In this document: positions 8,783 through 17,665 of the stretch, one piece after another
How positions within the stretch are numbered: the first letter of the stretch is position 1
Layout of the letters: each line of letters opens with the position of its first letter
Assembly: GCA_027669155.1 (NCBI GenBank)
Contig: JAQEDR010000004.1
Span: 47,139-111,138, forward strand
Direction: 5' to 3'
Source: Peptoniphilaceae bacterium AM52-5BH
GTDB taxonomy: Bacteria; Bacillota; Clostridia; Tissierellales; Peptoniphilaceae
Length of the DNA: 64,000 bases
The notes under the pieces: generated by a model
What the model was told of the DNA's origin: nothing
Databases searched by the model: none
What the model saw: the letters and a program-made list of their open reading frames with translations, nothing else
Program-made: the position numbers and the translations under genes

Positions 8783-10147
8783 ATGAGAAACAATAAGAAA
8801 AGATCTGATAGGCGCAAGAAAAAAAGCGAAATCAGAATAGTTAAAAGTAGCAAAAAAGATAGACAAAGAAGGCCCCTTACTAGAAAACAAAGACTTCGCA
8901 GGAAGAGGATTATCAGAAGGAGAAGGAGGATCCTAGGTCTAATCCTCCTTGCCCTAATTTTTGCTCTAGTTAGTCTCATCTTTGGTAAACTTAATTCCTA
9001 CAAGTCTCCTGGCTATCCTAGTTTTAGAGACGAGGTTCTAGAAGGCCTTACAGAAAATATCTTCGTAGGAAATACCGATGGCAGAAGCCTTAGCAGTGCC
9101 GAAAAGCTAGCTGATTTTGATAAGCTATATGAAAGTATAATTAGAAACTATCCTGTAAGCAAGTCCAATAGAGGTCAGTTTGAAGAGTTCGCCAAGGCCC
9201 ATGATAGTTTAAGAAAAAAAGTCAAAAACTCGAAGACTGACCAAGAATACTTCGATATCATAAAAGAAAGTCTAGCGATTCTTGAAGATCCAAAAACTTT
9301 CGTTATTGATAAGGACACTTACAACAATCTCTTTAACTACTACAAAAACAACAAGGATTCAAATATAGCCAAAATTCTTGGTAATGATCAAGCTGTCGAT
9401 AGATATAAGAGGATGATCAATAAGGAAAACTTCAACAGAGATATGATCGTTGATAATCCTAAGCCTTCGACCCTAATTGTTAGGCTTCCTGACTTTAATG
9501 CTAAAAAGGCTGACACTGACCTTGATTTAATTGCAGAGAAGATTCAAAAAGGATCTGTAGAATCAATTGTATTTGACTTATCTAATAATACATCCATAGA
9601 CTCATCATATGTAAATGAATTTGTAACTTACTTTTTAGACAAGGACTACGAAGAGAAAGATATTTTCTTCTATAGGGGAAGTCTTTTTGAAGAGAAACTA
9701 TCTGATATCAAAGCGAATGATCAAAGTCCTTATACAACTGGTAAGGTCAAAAATCTCGCAGCTAAGTATAACAAGGAAGTAAATAATTTTGACCTAGAAG
9801 ATTATCTATACTATGATCAGATTGAGCTAAAGCTTAAGAAAAAGGATGATTTCAAGAAAAGAAAAATCTTCGTCCTAACTAACGAAAATACAGCCAATCA
9901 AGCGATAAGATTTGCAGCGATTCTCAAAGAAAATGGAGCCTATACAGTCAAAAACGCCCTAAGCGCAGATAAAACTCCTAATGATAGAGTAGAGCTCTTA
10001 TCCCCTGACCTCTTACTATTAGACCATTCAGGACTGATTCTTGCCATAAATACGGAAATTAGGCCAAGTGAAGATAAGATTTTAGAATATGATCAGAGGA
10101 TAAATAGTGAAAATCCGGACAAGGCAGTGCTGGAAATAGTAAAATAA
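8783..10147 (+). CDS. Membrane-anchored S41-peptidase-like protein, probably inactive
   Basis: A 454-residue protein. A very basic N-terminus of about 50 residues is followed by one TM helix (about 51-69) and an extracellular domain. The C-terminal 200 residues resemble tail-specific (S41) proteases: VESIVFDLSNN, then KIFVLTNENTANQAIRFAAIL, where active enzymes carry the nucleophile in a TxSASE-like motif. Here that segment reads NTANQA with no serine, so catalysis is doubtful. It lies 12 nt after the kinase and may be a target or accessory of that system. The S41 link is by eye and moderate. Confidence 0.6.
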   Translation: MRNNKKRSDRRKKKSEIRIVKSSKKDRQRRPLTRKQRLRRKRIIRRRRRILGLILLALIFALVSLIFGKLNSYKSPGYPSFRDEVLEGLTENIFVGNTDGRSLSSAEKLADFDKLYESIIRNYPVSKSNRGQFEEFAKAHDSLRKKVKNSKTDQEYFDIIKESLAILEDPKTFVIDKDTYNNLFNYYKNNKDSNIAKILGNDQAVDRYKRMINKENFNRDMIVDNPKPSTLIVRLPDFNAKKADTDLDLIAEKIQKGSVESIVFDLSNNTSIDSSYVNEFVTYFLDKDYEEKDIFFYRGSLFEEKLSDIKANDQSPYTTGKVKNLAAKYNKEVNNFDLEDYLYYDQIELKLKKKDDFKKRKIFVLTNENTANQAIRFAAILKENGAYTVKNALSADKTPNDRVELLSPDLLLLDHSGLILAINTEIRPSEDKILEYDQRINSENPDKAVLEIVK

Positions 10148-10160
10148 AATAGTGAAACAA

Positions 10161-10206
10161 GCCCTTAGTTATTATCTAGTGTAGAGATTTATCTAAGGGT
10201 TTTTCT
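10161..10206 (+). terminator. Terminator of the regulator-kinase-S41 operon
   Basis: CCCTTAG pairs with CTAAGGG across a 22-nt loop and is followed by five T. It lies 13 nt after the stop of the last gene. Confidence 0.75.
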
Positions 10207-10351
10207 TGTGAATTTTTCCATAAATTAAAGCTTTTAAGTTTTACACTTTTAATTTCTAGTTTGTATGAATTAATAAGATATATTTTTATAATATATTGGA
10301 GAAGAAAAATTTCCTAATGATGAATCATCTTACATGATAATTTTCCCCATA

Positions 10352-10382
10352 GAAAAAGCCCTTAGGCAATCCTAAAGGCTTT
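10352..10382 (-). terminator. Terminator of the membrane-protein gene at 10399-11481
   Basis: AAAGCCCTTAGG pairs with CCTAAAGGCTTT (one bulge) around a CAAT loop, with an A-run on the left that gives a minus-strand T-run. The remaining 145 bases to the preceding terminator are AT-rich, with no gene visible. Confidence 0.8.
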
Positions 10383-10398
10383 ATAACTTATTTTCTTA

Positions 10399-11481
10399 TT
10401 ATTTTCTAACGAATTCTTTGGATTTTCTTTCGCCAAGTCTACCAGCGTAAGCTGATACTACTAGGGCAAGAACTAGTCCTACAAATACAAGTACTGATCC
10501 TGCTGATGCCTTGTTAGAAGCATCCTCTGCTCCTTCTTTGGCTCCTTCTACAGTTTCGTCAACCTTATCACTTGCTTCGTTTGAAAGTCTTGTGATTTCT
10601 TCACTTGCATTGTTGATTGTCTTCTCAGCTTCTTTTGAAGCATCTTGTAAGCCATTGTAGATATTTTCTGAAACTTCGCTAGCTTCTTCTTCTGTAAGGT
10701 CTGTGTTTTTAGCAACTGCATTGTCAATTGCTTCCTTATCAGCAGAATCTGCTATTGTTTTTGCTCTTTCAGATAATGAATCTGTTAGATTTTTAATAAT
10801 TTGATCTTTGTTTTCTGGATTTACTGCTAGATCCTTAACTGCAGCTGTGATTTCATCTCTAGATTCTTGAAGTTGACCTTCTAGATAATCTGGTTGAAGT
10901 TCAGGGACTTCTGTGTCTGCTAGATATTGTTCTAGATTGCCTTGAAGTTCTTCAGTATCAACATCTGAAATTGCAGCTCCTGCCTTCTCAAGTGCCTTAC
11001 TTCCTGCATCTCCTGCAACATCTGACACAGATCCTGCAACATTACCTACTGCATCTCCTGCAGTTCCAGCAACAGAACCTATTACATTTCCTGCCATACC
11101 AAGGGCTGATGCTACTGCATTAAATACTAATGTTATTAGTAATAAAATTGTTACTGCCCAAGTAATAGCTCCGTGAAGAAGACCTGTTGATCTTGCAGAA
11201 TATCCTGCAACAAATCCACCAGCACAGAATGAAATGATTAAAGTAATGATTGTCCAAATACCTGTACCCATTCCAACTCCTGCCATAGGATTAGAACTTG
11301 TTGGTGCAAATAAACCAAATCCTAGTGCTGCTGTTAGTAGACTTAGAACAGTAAATACTGCTGCCGCACTTACAGCTCCTGCTATAATTGAACCCCAAGA
11401 AAGGTTTTTGCCTGCTTGGATAGGACTTGTTTCTTGTTCATAAACAGCCCTGTCAACTCTTCTGTTGTTTTTTTCTGTCAT
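10399..11481 (-). CDS. Uncharacterised membrane protein with long amphipathic middle region
   Basis: A 360-residue protein. A short polar N-terminus is followed by three hydrophobic, glycine/alanine-rich helices (about 28-55, 75-97 and 100-128). Then comes a long Ala/Asp/Glu/Lys-rich segment (about 130-325) with repeated short amphipathic helices, some LEA-like, and a last TM helix (about 328-350). Similar proteins are annotated only as hypothetical membrane proteins. The topology suggests an envelope or stress role, but this is a guess. AGGAGGAAAA precedes the ATG. It is a single gene with its own terminator. Confidence 0.75.
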   Translation of the reverse strand: MTEKNNRRVDRAVYEQETSPIQAGKNLSWGSIIAGAVSAAAVFTVLSLLTAALGFGLFAPTSSNPMAGVGMGTGIWTIITLIISFCAGGFVAGYSARSTGLLHGAITWAVTILLLITLVFNAVASALGMAGNVIGSVAGTAGDAVGNVAGSVSDVAGDAGSKALEKAGAAISDVDTEELQGNLEQYLADTEVPELQPDYLEGQLQESRDEITAAVKDLAVNPENKDQIIKNLTDSLSERAKTIADSADKEAIDNAVAKNTDLTEEEASEVSENIYNGLQDASKEAEKTINNASEEITRLSNEASDKVDETVEGAKEGAEDASNKASAGSVLVFVGLVLALVVSAYAGRLGERKSKEFVRK

Positions 11482-11578
11482 TTTTCCTCCTTATAATATC
11501 AAATGATATACACTTATTCTTTCGAATATATAAAGCATCTACTATGCTTGCTGTATTATTATACCCAATTTTGTCAAT

Positions 11579-12502
11579 TTACCTACAATTTTTGTAAACT
11601 TCTTGTTCTCTAAGGATTTCAGCTACCATATCTCTGCCCTTTTGCATCTTCTTTATGTTTTTGATATCAAGTATTATTACATCTTTTTTGATTAAATCAT
11701 TCTTACTCTTATCTGTTAGATAAGACGAATTTATAATAAGAATTGGCCTTAGTCTTGTATCCATTCCGGAAATCTTTTCAATCATTTCTTTGATGAAATC
11801 CTCATTCAAGCTTTTTTCAAAATCATAATTTTTAATCTCTATTGCAAAACGCTTATCCTTTTTCTTGGCATAGAGGTCAAATCTATGAGTTCTTTCAAAC
11901 TCTTCCTGGAAGGGCTCGACCCTGTAGCCCGATTTCCTAAAGGCCTTGGCAATGAATTCTTCCGTAGTAAAGTCGAGGTTGATCTTTCTAAGGGCTTTGA
12001 GGAGATTGGTCGGATTTATCTTAAATACAGCCCTATACTCAATTTTTTCTCCAAATCTTTTGATGTCAAAACCTATAACAAGGTCATTTATCACATTGAA
12101 ATTGCCGTGGGCTATAGCATTTCTTATATGACGGAGGAGGGCCATGGTCTTAGTTTCGCTATCATCTGCCAGGGTCATTATTAGTTTTTGCTCATCTACC
12201 CTAACCTTGCCCACGAAGCTATTAGCTAATTTTTCGCTAATTTCCTCGGTGAAAAGTACATCCTTATCTTCTAATTTCATAGAAGCCATTATGTCATTGA
12301 AGATATAATCATCATATTCAGGGTTTAGGAGAAGCTCGTTTTCCTTTGCCTGTTCAGATGAGATATTTGGCACATACCACAAGAGCATCTTTATGGCCTC
12401 ATCAAGGTCTGGGCTTAACTTTATTGGAATTTCCTTATGGTCTATAGAAAAATCCATAAGCTTTCCCTTTGAGTTTATCTCAAACTTATCCGTAATTTGC
12501 AT
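11579..12502 (-). CDS. HEPN plus PD-(D/E)XK (Mrr-like) double-nuclease candidate
   Basis: A 307-residue protein. A helical region around residues 28-165 contains RHIRNAIAHG, where R127-N-A-I-A-H132 fits the Rx4-6H motif of HEPN ribonucleases. From about 177 to the end there is a restriction-endonuclease-like domain: EEFIAKAFRKSGYRVE, D209 in RFDLYA and E222-I-K224 in AIEIK, the D...ExK arrangement of Mrr-like enzymes. It is the last gene of the BrxD/BrxHI-like operon, 50 nt after the helicase. I infer that it is the effector or nuclease of that module. Domain calls are by motif only. Confidence 0.65.
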   Translation of the reverse strand: MQITDKFEINSKGKLMDFSIDHKEIPIKLSPDLDEAIKMLLWYVPNISSEQAKENELLLNPEYDDYIFNDIMASMKLEDKDVLFTEEISEKLANSFVGKVRVDEQKLIMTLADDSETKTMALLRHIRNAIAHGNFNVINDLVIGFDIKRFGEKIEYRAVFKINPTNLLKALRKINLDFTTEEFIAKAFRKSGYRVEPFQEEFERTHRFDLYAKKKDKRFAIEIKNYDFEKSLNEDFIKEMIEKISGMDTRLRPILIINSSYLTDKSKNDLIKKDVIILDIKNIKKMQKGRDMVAEILREQEVYKNCR

Positions 12503-12552
12503 ATTTTATCCTTTTCTTTTAGTATCTACTAATATTTTACCCAAATATATAC

Positions 12553-14643
12553 TTATTCTTCTATCTTCAAATAATTATAGGCCCCCTCAAGGTCAAGGAG
12601 GTTTTTCATGATGTATTTAATCTTAAGTTTTTCACTCACAAGGTCCATATACTTATTTGCCAAAAGATAGGCCCCGACTAGTTTTGGATTATCCTCTAGA
12701 TAAGTTTTTATTTCTTCTATTTCTACTGGATTTTTCCTGATATCATTGAGAGTCTTCCCTATATTTTTCCCTCTAATGGTCGACGAATAATCCATGAGCT
12801 TATAAGTAGAAAAGCTAGACCTTATATTTAGCATAAGAGTAAGCGTCCTATTAATCCTTGTCCCACGAAATGTCCTAAGACCTTCCCCATCCTTATCATT
12901 AATTAGATAAAAACCTTCATTGTCAGGCGATATCTTAAGGCTTTCGATTACTCCATTAATTTTATTATTGAAAGAATGCTTTTCACTTTCTCCTATTATA
13001 TCTCCCATTTTTCTTCTAATCTCATTTGATACATCCCCTAGACTAGACGATCCAAAGTCAGGAGCTTTTCCCTCTTCTGCCTTACTTACTGTAATTTTCT
13101 TAGCCTTGAGATTGATCGATTGAACCTCCCAGATGAGTCCTCCTAGATAGATCCCATCTCCCTTCTTTAGGTCGATGGATTTTTCTATCTCTCCGATTTT
13201 GCCCTTTTCATTATATACATGGAAGGTATCTGTGCTTATAAATTGATTATAGAAGGATCCCATTTTGAGGAGTTTCTCACATTCGACTCCTCCTATATAC
13301 TCATTTTCGAGTTTTTCGATAAAGCCATTTTCTAACATATGGGCAGTAAGATCCATAAATTCTTCATGGTCTATATCAAAGTCTAATTTCTTATCTAGAC
13401 TTTCATAGTCCTTGATACTCAAACCGTTATTTTCCAAAAGAGTCGATAGGATTTGATGGGCAAATACATCGTAGGGAGCCTTTATAGGGTCGATTTTATC
13501 AAGCCTTCCTTCCTTAAAGAGAATAATCGTAGCAAGTGATTGGACTAAGTCCCATGGATTTGTAGCTATTTGATGGAGGACAGATTTCCCTGTCTTTCTT
13601 CCAGACCTTCCTAGTCTTTGGGCAAGCGATAGGACTGAATTGGTCGACCCATACTGGCAAATCGAATGGACACTTCCTATATCGATTCCTAGCTCGAGGG
13701 TTGAAGTAGCACAGATGATGAAGTTCTCTCCCCTTCTATTTTTGGCAAAATCTTCGATTTCCTTTCTTTTATTCTTACTTACAGAAGAATGGTGGGAGAA
13801 GATTTGGGTTTTTATTTTCTCATCTCTTGCTTTTTTCTTTAGCTCAACCGCAAGCTCTTCGACAAGCTTCCTTGAATTTGGGAAAGCGAGCATGGATCCT
13901 TCTCTCGCAAAGGTTAATATTTGATCTACTGTTTTATCGCTTATATCATTTTCCTCGTTATAAGAAATCGTAGCTTCTAGGTCATTTTTGGAGGAGTCTA
14001 TGATTAACTTAGTGTCTCTATCATTCTTAAAAAAGTTCTTACAAATATCGTAATTTAAGTCTCCAACTGTTGCGGAAAGTCCTATAAATCTCGGATTCTT
14101 GTTAGTATAGGAAAGGATTCTCTTAAGGAGACTCCTAAGCTGGCATCCCCTATTTCCTGTAAGAAAGCTATGGATCTCGTCTACTACTATATAATCTAAG
14201 CCAGTAAATAATTTCCTCGCTTCAAAGCTTTTATTTACAAAAATAGCCTCGAGAGATTCTGGAGTAATAAGGCATATTCCAGAAGGATTTTCCAATAGTT
14301 TTTCTTTTCTAGTCTGATTTGCCTCCCCATGCCAGCTCGTTACACTTACTCCAATATCATCACACATATCAAAGACTCTCTTAAACTGATCGTTAATCAA
14401 GGCTATAAGAGGAGATATATAAAGAATCCTAAGCCCCTTATCGAAGTCATTTGCTTCTGATATGGCTGGAAGGAAGGCCGCCTCAGTCTTACCAGCGGCT
14501 GTTGGCGCGATTAAGATAAGATTATCTTCGCTTCCAATAAATTCTTTGATGGAAGCTTCCTGAATCTTAGTAAGGCTCGGCCACTTGTTCTTGTAGACGA
14601 ACTCTCTCATTGGCCTTGATAATAGTAAATATGGATCTGTCAT
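12553..14643 (-). CDS. BrxHI/Lhr-like DEAD/DEAH-box helicase
   Basis: A 696-residue SF2 helicase. Walker A is APTAAGKTEA (46-55), motif II is DEIH (155-158), motif III is SAT (190-192), and motif VI lies in QRLGRSGRK. A winged-helix/Lhr-type C-terminal region follows. Length and partner fit BrxHI, the Lhr-like helicase paired with BrxD in type 2 and type 6 BREX. The start overlaps the stop of the ATPase gene in an ATGA junction, so the two are translationally coupled. No PglX, PglZ or BrxC is nearby. Confidence 0.8.
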   Translation of the reverse strand: MTDPYLLLSRPMREFVYKNKWPSLTKIQEASIKEFIGSEDNLILIAPTAAGKTEAAFLPAISEANDFDKGLRILYISPLIALINDQFKRVFDMCDDIGVSVTSWHGEANQTRKEKLLENPSGICLITPESLEAIFVNKSFEARKLFTGLDYIVVDEIHSFLTGNRGCQLRSLLKRILSYTNKNPRFIGLSATVGDLNYDICKNFFKNDRDTKLIIDSSKNDLEATISYNEENDISDKTVDQILTFAREGSMLAFPNSRKLVEELAVELKKKARDEKIKTQIFSHHSSVSKNKRKEIEDFAKNRRGENFIICATSTLELGIDIGSVHSICQYGSTNSVLSLAQRLGRSGRKTGKSVLHQIATNPWDLVQSLATIILFKEGRLDKIDPIKAPYDVFAHQILSTLLENNGLSIKDYESLDKKLDFDIDHEEFMDLTAHMLENGFIEKLENEYIGGVECEKLLKMGSFYNQFISTDTFHVYNEKGKIGEIEKSIDLKKGDGIYLGGLIWEVQSINLKAKKITVSKAEEGKAPDFGSSSLGDVSNEIRRKMGDIIGESEKHSFNNKINGVIESLKISPDNEGFYLINDKDGEGLRTFRGTRINRTLTLMLNIRSSFSTYKLMDYSSTIRGKNIGKTLNDIRKNPVEIEEIKTYLEDNPKLVGAYLLANKYMDLVSEKLKIKYIMKNLLDLEGAYNYLKIEE

Positions 14644-15965
14644 AGGATAAAGATATCGTCGTCGTGATCTTCTGGATCTTTTTCGACAGGGCTAGTTAGG
14701 CCTTGAAATTTACTTTCTAGGATTTGATCAATACTTATATCAGGATTCTGTCTTTTAAGATCTAGGATTTCAAGGAAGTCTTTGATCACAGCCCTAGGCG
14801 TAAGAAACTCCTTGGCTCCTGGTCTATTGAGCTGGCCTTCCATATATCTTATAATATCCTCCTTATCCATGTGGATTTCTTCCTGGTAGTTGATATTATA
14901 AATATTTAGGAGATTTTCAAGTAGGGTAAATATCTCTTCTTCTGTGAGGGGCTTAAGTAAAAGGGCGGTCTTTTTGGTATTAGTAAGGGATAAATACGAA
15001 TCATCTACACCCCCAAGTCTTCCAGAAAGGGCCCCGTAGGAGCTCATTCCCCTCGACTCATCAAAGACTGTAGCCCTCGTTGCTCCAAAGTTTATAAAAA
15101 GATTCTTGGCCTTGCCGCTTTTAGCCTCGTTATAAATATTTAATATCCTCTCATAATTTCTCTCTCGAGTTACGGATTGGGCAAGCTTATAGAGATTGAC
15201 TGCCTCATCGAAATTAATCACAAAGCCTGAAAATCCAATTGAGTGAAAAAGCTCAGACAGATTCTTGATAGCCTCGAAGTAATTGTCATCATTAATAATC
15301 TCTCCTATACCAAGCTCTCTTTTGGCCTCTGTCTTTGTAGAAATATCTCCCCTAAGCCAGCGAATAGCCTTAGTCTTAAGGTCCCTATTATTTCCAACAA
15401 GGCCTTCGTAGTATTTTACAATAGCCTGGCCCATCTCATAGGAAAGACCTACCGAGTCAAAGGCATCTATAGCATCGAGGATTTTTTCTTCTACTTCCTT
15501 CCTATATTCTCCCTTGATTAAGTCTTTCATCTCCCAAAGGTTCTCACGAGAAAGCTCTGTAAAGATTTTCATAATCCACTCTTCGACAATCTCTCCTAGG
15601 ATATTGCCGCCTCTTTTAGTCTTGGTCTTGATATTATCACAAATCTCCCTGTAAAGAGCCTGGGCCTTCTTATCTGTTGCGTAAAATCTCCTTTGTGGAG
15701 CGAGATCTATGGTAGATGTGACGAAGTTTTTGGATAGGGCAAGTTGCTCTATTGTAGCAAGCATAAAGGACTTACCTGATCCGAAGTCGCCTACCCAAAA
15801 CCTAAGATCACTTCCACCCTTACTTACTTCATCTAATACTTCAATAATCTCTTCTACTTCAGCACGTCTGCCTACAAGGAGGTGCTCTATGCCCATATTT
15901 GGCACAATTCCTGCTTCTAGGGATTTGATTATTACTTGTGCTTGTTTAGGATTAATCTTTGCCAT
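14640..15965 (-). CDS. BrxD-like P-loop ATPase (DUF2791 / BREX ATP-binding domain)
   Basis: A 441-residue ATPase. Walker A is GDFGSGKS (59-66). Walker B is FVINFDEAVN, with D253-E254 followed by LYKLAQSVTRERNYE, which is typical of the BREX ATP-binding family (BrxD/BrxC, formerly DUF2791). An arginine-containing NFGATRATVFDE segment follows. The N-terminal IEHLLVGR motif is also family-like. AAGGAG precedes the ATG. The start lies inside the last codons of the TerB-C gene and the end overlaps the helicase start. This places all three proteins in one coupled operon and probably one complex. Confidence 0.8.
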   Translation of the reverse strand: MAKINPKQAQVIIKSLEAGIVPNMGIEHLLVGRRAEVEEIIEVLDEVSKGGSDLRFWVGDFGSGKSFMLATIEQLALSKNFVTSTIDLAPQRRFYATDKKAQALYREICDNIKTKTKRGGNILGEIVEEWIMKIFTELSRENLWEMKDLIKGEYRKEVEEKILDAIDAFDSVGLSYEMGQAIVKYYEGLVGNNRDLKTKAIRWLRGDISTKTEAKRELGIGEIINDDNYFEAIKNLSELFHSIGFSGFVINFDEAVNLYKLAQSVTRERNYERILNIYNEAKSGKAKNLFINFGATRATVFDESRGMSSYGALSGRLGGVDDSYLSLTNTKKTALLLKPLTEEEIFTLLENLLNIYNINYQEEIHMDKEDIIRYMEGQLNRPGAKEFLTPRAVIKDFLEILDLKRQNPDISIDQILESKFQGLTSPVEKDPEDHDDDIFIL

Positions 15966-17325
15966 CTATAATCTCCTTAATCATTTCTACATAGAAAGAA
16001 TCTATACTTATCTTCCCATCTTCATTTATCAAAGTCTGATCATCTATATAATCAAACAATTCATCATTTATATCTCCTATAAAGGAATTGAGGATTTTCC
16101 CCTCTTCTAGGGCGATCTCACTAGCCTCTGCTTCTTCAACAAATCCATTTTCAAGGATCAATTTAAGAAATTTCCTACTAGTTTCGCTAATAAAAATTCC
16201 TTCATCTTCCTTTATATCATCATTTTCTTCCTCTATTTTTGTTTCTTGTCTGGGGGCTTCTTCGAAAATATCTGTATCGCCATCAGCCAAAAAATCTTCG
16301 ACCATACTTACTGTCTTGTGCAAATCCTTCCTCGATGAGTAAAGCTTATTCCTATCGATTTGAATTTTCTTCTTAGGCTTTTTATCTAGATTTAAAATAT
16401 CATCAATAAGCTCAATTGACATGTCTCTTGTTTCTACTAGGCTAATAAATCTATCATAATTTTCTTCATGAATCAGGTCAAGAAGCCCTTTTTTGTCTTT
16501 ATTTTGAAAATTCTTGTACTTAAACAGATAATAAAAGCCTAGGACCTGGGTTGGAGGAAATTCTGCCTTGCTTATATTTCTAGAAAGCTTTTCCATATCT
16601 ACTAGGTCCTTGTGGCTTTCGACGAAACTAATCTCTTTACTTAGATCAGCTTCTAGGATATAGCTAGTCCAGTCCTTTATCTTTGCTGGATTTGCTATGA
16701 GGTAGTCTTCGAAAATTTCTTCTTTTCTCGACTCTTTTATATTTTCATAGAAAAAATCTAGCTCTTTTAGGAAATATTCAAGCAAATGCCTGGAGTCATT
16801 TTTTTCTAAAACTTCTACCTGCTTACTGGAATCTATTTTGGCAAATATCCAAAAATATTCCCTAAACTTTACCTCTGTTACTATAAGGAGGGCTTCAAGG
16901 ATAGATTTAGAAAGAGTGTAAGGGCTAGTGTATTTTCTAATTTTTTCTGTATCAAGGCTTTTTTCATCCAAGGCTTTTTTAACAATAGTTAAATAGGATT
17001 CCACAAGAAGGTCTCTAGAAAGTTTATGGGACCAAACTTGATTAAACCTACGACTTACTTGACCTATTAGCTCTATCTCTTCCCTCTCATAGGAAAGCTT
17101 GTCGAAAAGATCCTTATATTCGGACCAAAAGCCAAGATCATAAGGATCATCTGGGTCTTTATGTGAAACATTCCTAGATCTTTCTTCTTTCTTATCTTCT
17201 ATATTGAAATTGAATTCAACCTTGCCTAGCTTTCTCTTATAAGTTTTTTTCTTAGATTTCTTATCTAATCCCTGTAAGTCTTTGAGCAAGCCATCTATTA
17301 GGTCGACTACATCATCTATCTTCAT
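15952..17325 (-). CDS. TerB-C-like protein, first gene of the BrxD/BrxHI-like operon
   Basis: A 457-residue acidic/lysine-rich, mostly helical protein. The N-terminal segment (about 60-110) is faintly like TerB-N. The C-terminal 55 residues (EEAEASEIALEEGKI, LNSFIGDINDELFDYIDD, then an EDGKISID strand) resemble the TerB-C domain, a winged-helix-like unit often found beside ATPases and helicases in defence loci. The middle of the protein matches nothing I know. AAGGAGGG precedes the ATG. The role is inferred to be a scaffold or sensor for the ATPase and helicase that follow. Confidence 0.55.
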   Translation of the reverse strand: MKIDDVVDLIDGLLKDLQGLDKKSKKKTYKRKLGKVEFNFNIEDKKEERSRNVSHKDPDDPYDLGFWSEYKDLFDKLSYEREEIELIGQVSRRFNQVWSHKLSRDLLVESYLTIVKKALDEKSLDTEKIRKYTSPYTLSKSILEALLIVTEVKFREYFWIFAKIDSSKQVEVLEKNDSRHLLEYFLKELDFFYENIKESRKEEIFEDYLIANPAKIKDWTSYILEADLSKEISFVESHKDLVDMEKLSRNISKAEFPPTQVLGFYYLFKYKNFQNKDKKGLLDLIHEENYDRFISLVETRDMSIELIDDILNLDKKPKKKIQIDRNKLYSSRKDLHKTVSMVEDFLADGDTDIFEEAPRQETKIEEENDDIKEDEGIFISETSRKFLKLILENGFVEEAEASEIALEEGKILNSFIGDINDELFDYIDDQTLINEDGKISIDSFYVEMIKEIIDGKD

Positions 17326-17354
17326 AAGCCCTCCTTCAAAATCCTCTTCCTTTC

Positions 17355-17360
17355 ATTATA
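17355..17360 (-). promoter_or_regulatory. -10 box of the TerB-C/BrxD/BrxHI/nuclease operon
   Basis: A perfect TATAAT on the minus strand 30 nt before the first ATG. The matching -35 position (around 17377-17383) reads only AAAGAC, so basal expression may be low or activator-dependent. Confidence 0.45.
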
Positions 17361-17392
17361 CTTCTTTGTCTTATTTGTCTTTTAAATAAGGC

Positions 17393-17416
17393 ACAAAAAA
17401 GCTGGCAAAGCCAGCT
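17393..17416 (-). terminator. Terminator hairpin for the kinase-like gene
   Basis: GCTGG/CCAGC hairpin followed on the minus strand by six T. A near copy of the same hairpin (GCTGG-TAAAG-CCAGC) lies at 17610-17624 without a T-run. The two copies flank the decayed repeat between them. Confidence 0.75.
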
Positions 17417-17458
17417 GGAGAATATAGACAAAGTAGGTTTAATTAAATTTTTTTATAT

Positions 17459-17582
17459 TTAAGTTACCCTTGTCTCGACTAGTTAAATGTGCCTTAAATG
17501 GCACATTTAACCCTAAAACCAAAGGTTATAGCCAATATTAGGTTTTAGTGTGAGTGAAACGAACGCATGGAGAGACCTCATT
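17459..17582. repeat. Decayed copy of the modular palindromic repeat
   Basis: Begins with TTGTCTCGACTAG and ends with GAACGCATGGAGAGACCTCATT, the left and right arms of module A of the arrays beyond 39 kb. The centre is different: a palindrome (AAATGTGCC-TTAA-GGCACATTT) and a CCTAAAACC/GGTTTTAG pair. The rest of the 340-base gap between the operon at 17325 and the kinase-like gene holds only the two GCTGG hairpins. Confidence 0.6.
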
Positions 17583-17665
17583 AGATTTCTACTATTTATA
17601 CAGCCTCTAGCTGGTAAAGCCAGCCGATCATCAATATATCTTTATATTAAGTAAATTTTAAAATC

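Noticed and set aside
8474..8979. Minus-strand ORFs opposite the kinase and S41-like genes
   Set aside because: Antisense shadows of well-supported genes with no family resemblance or ribosome binding site.
11579..17325. Complete BREX system
   Set aside because: Only BrxD- and BrxHI-like genes are present. PglX, PglZ, BrxC, BrxB and BrxA are absent from the window.
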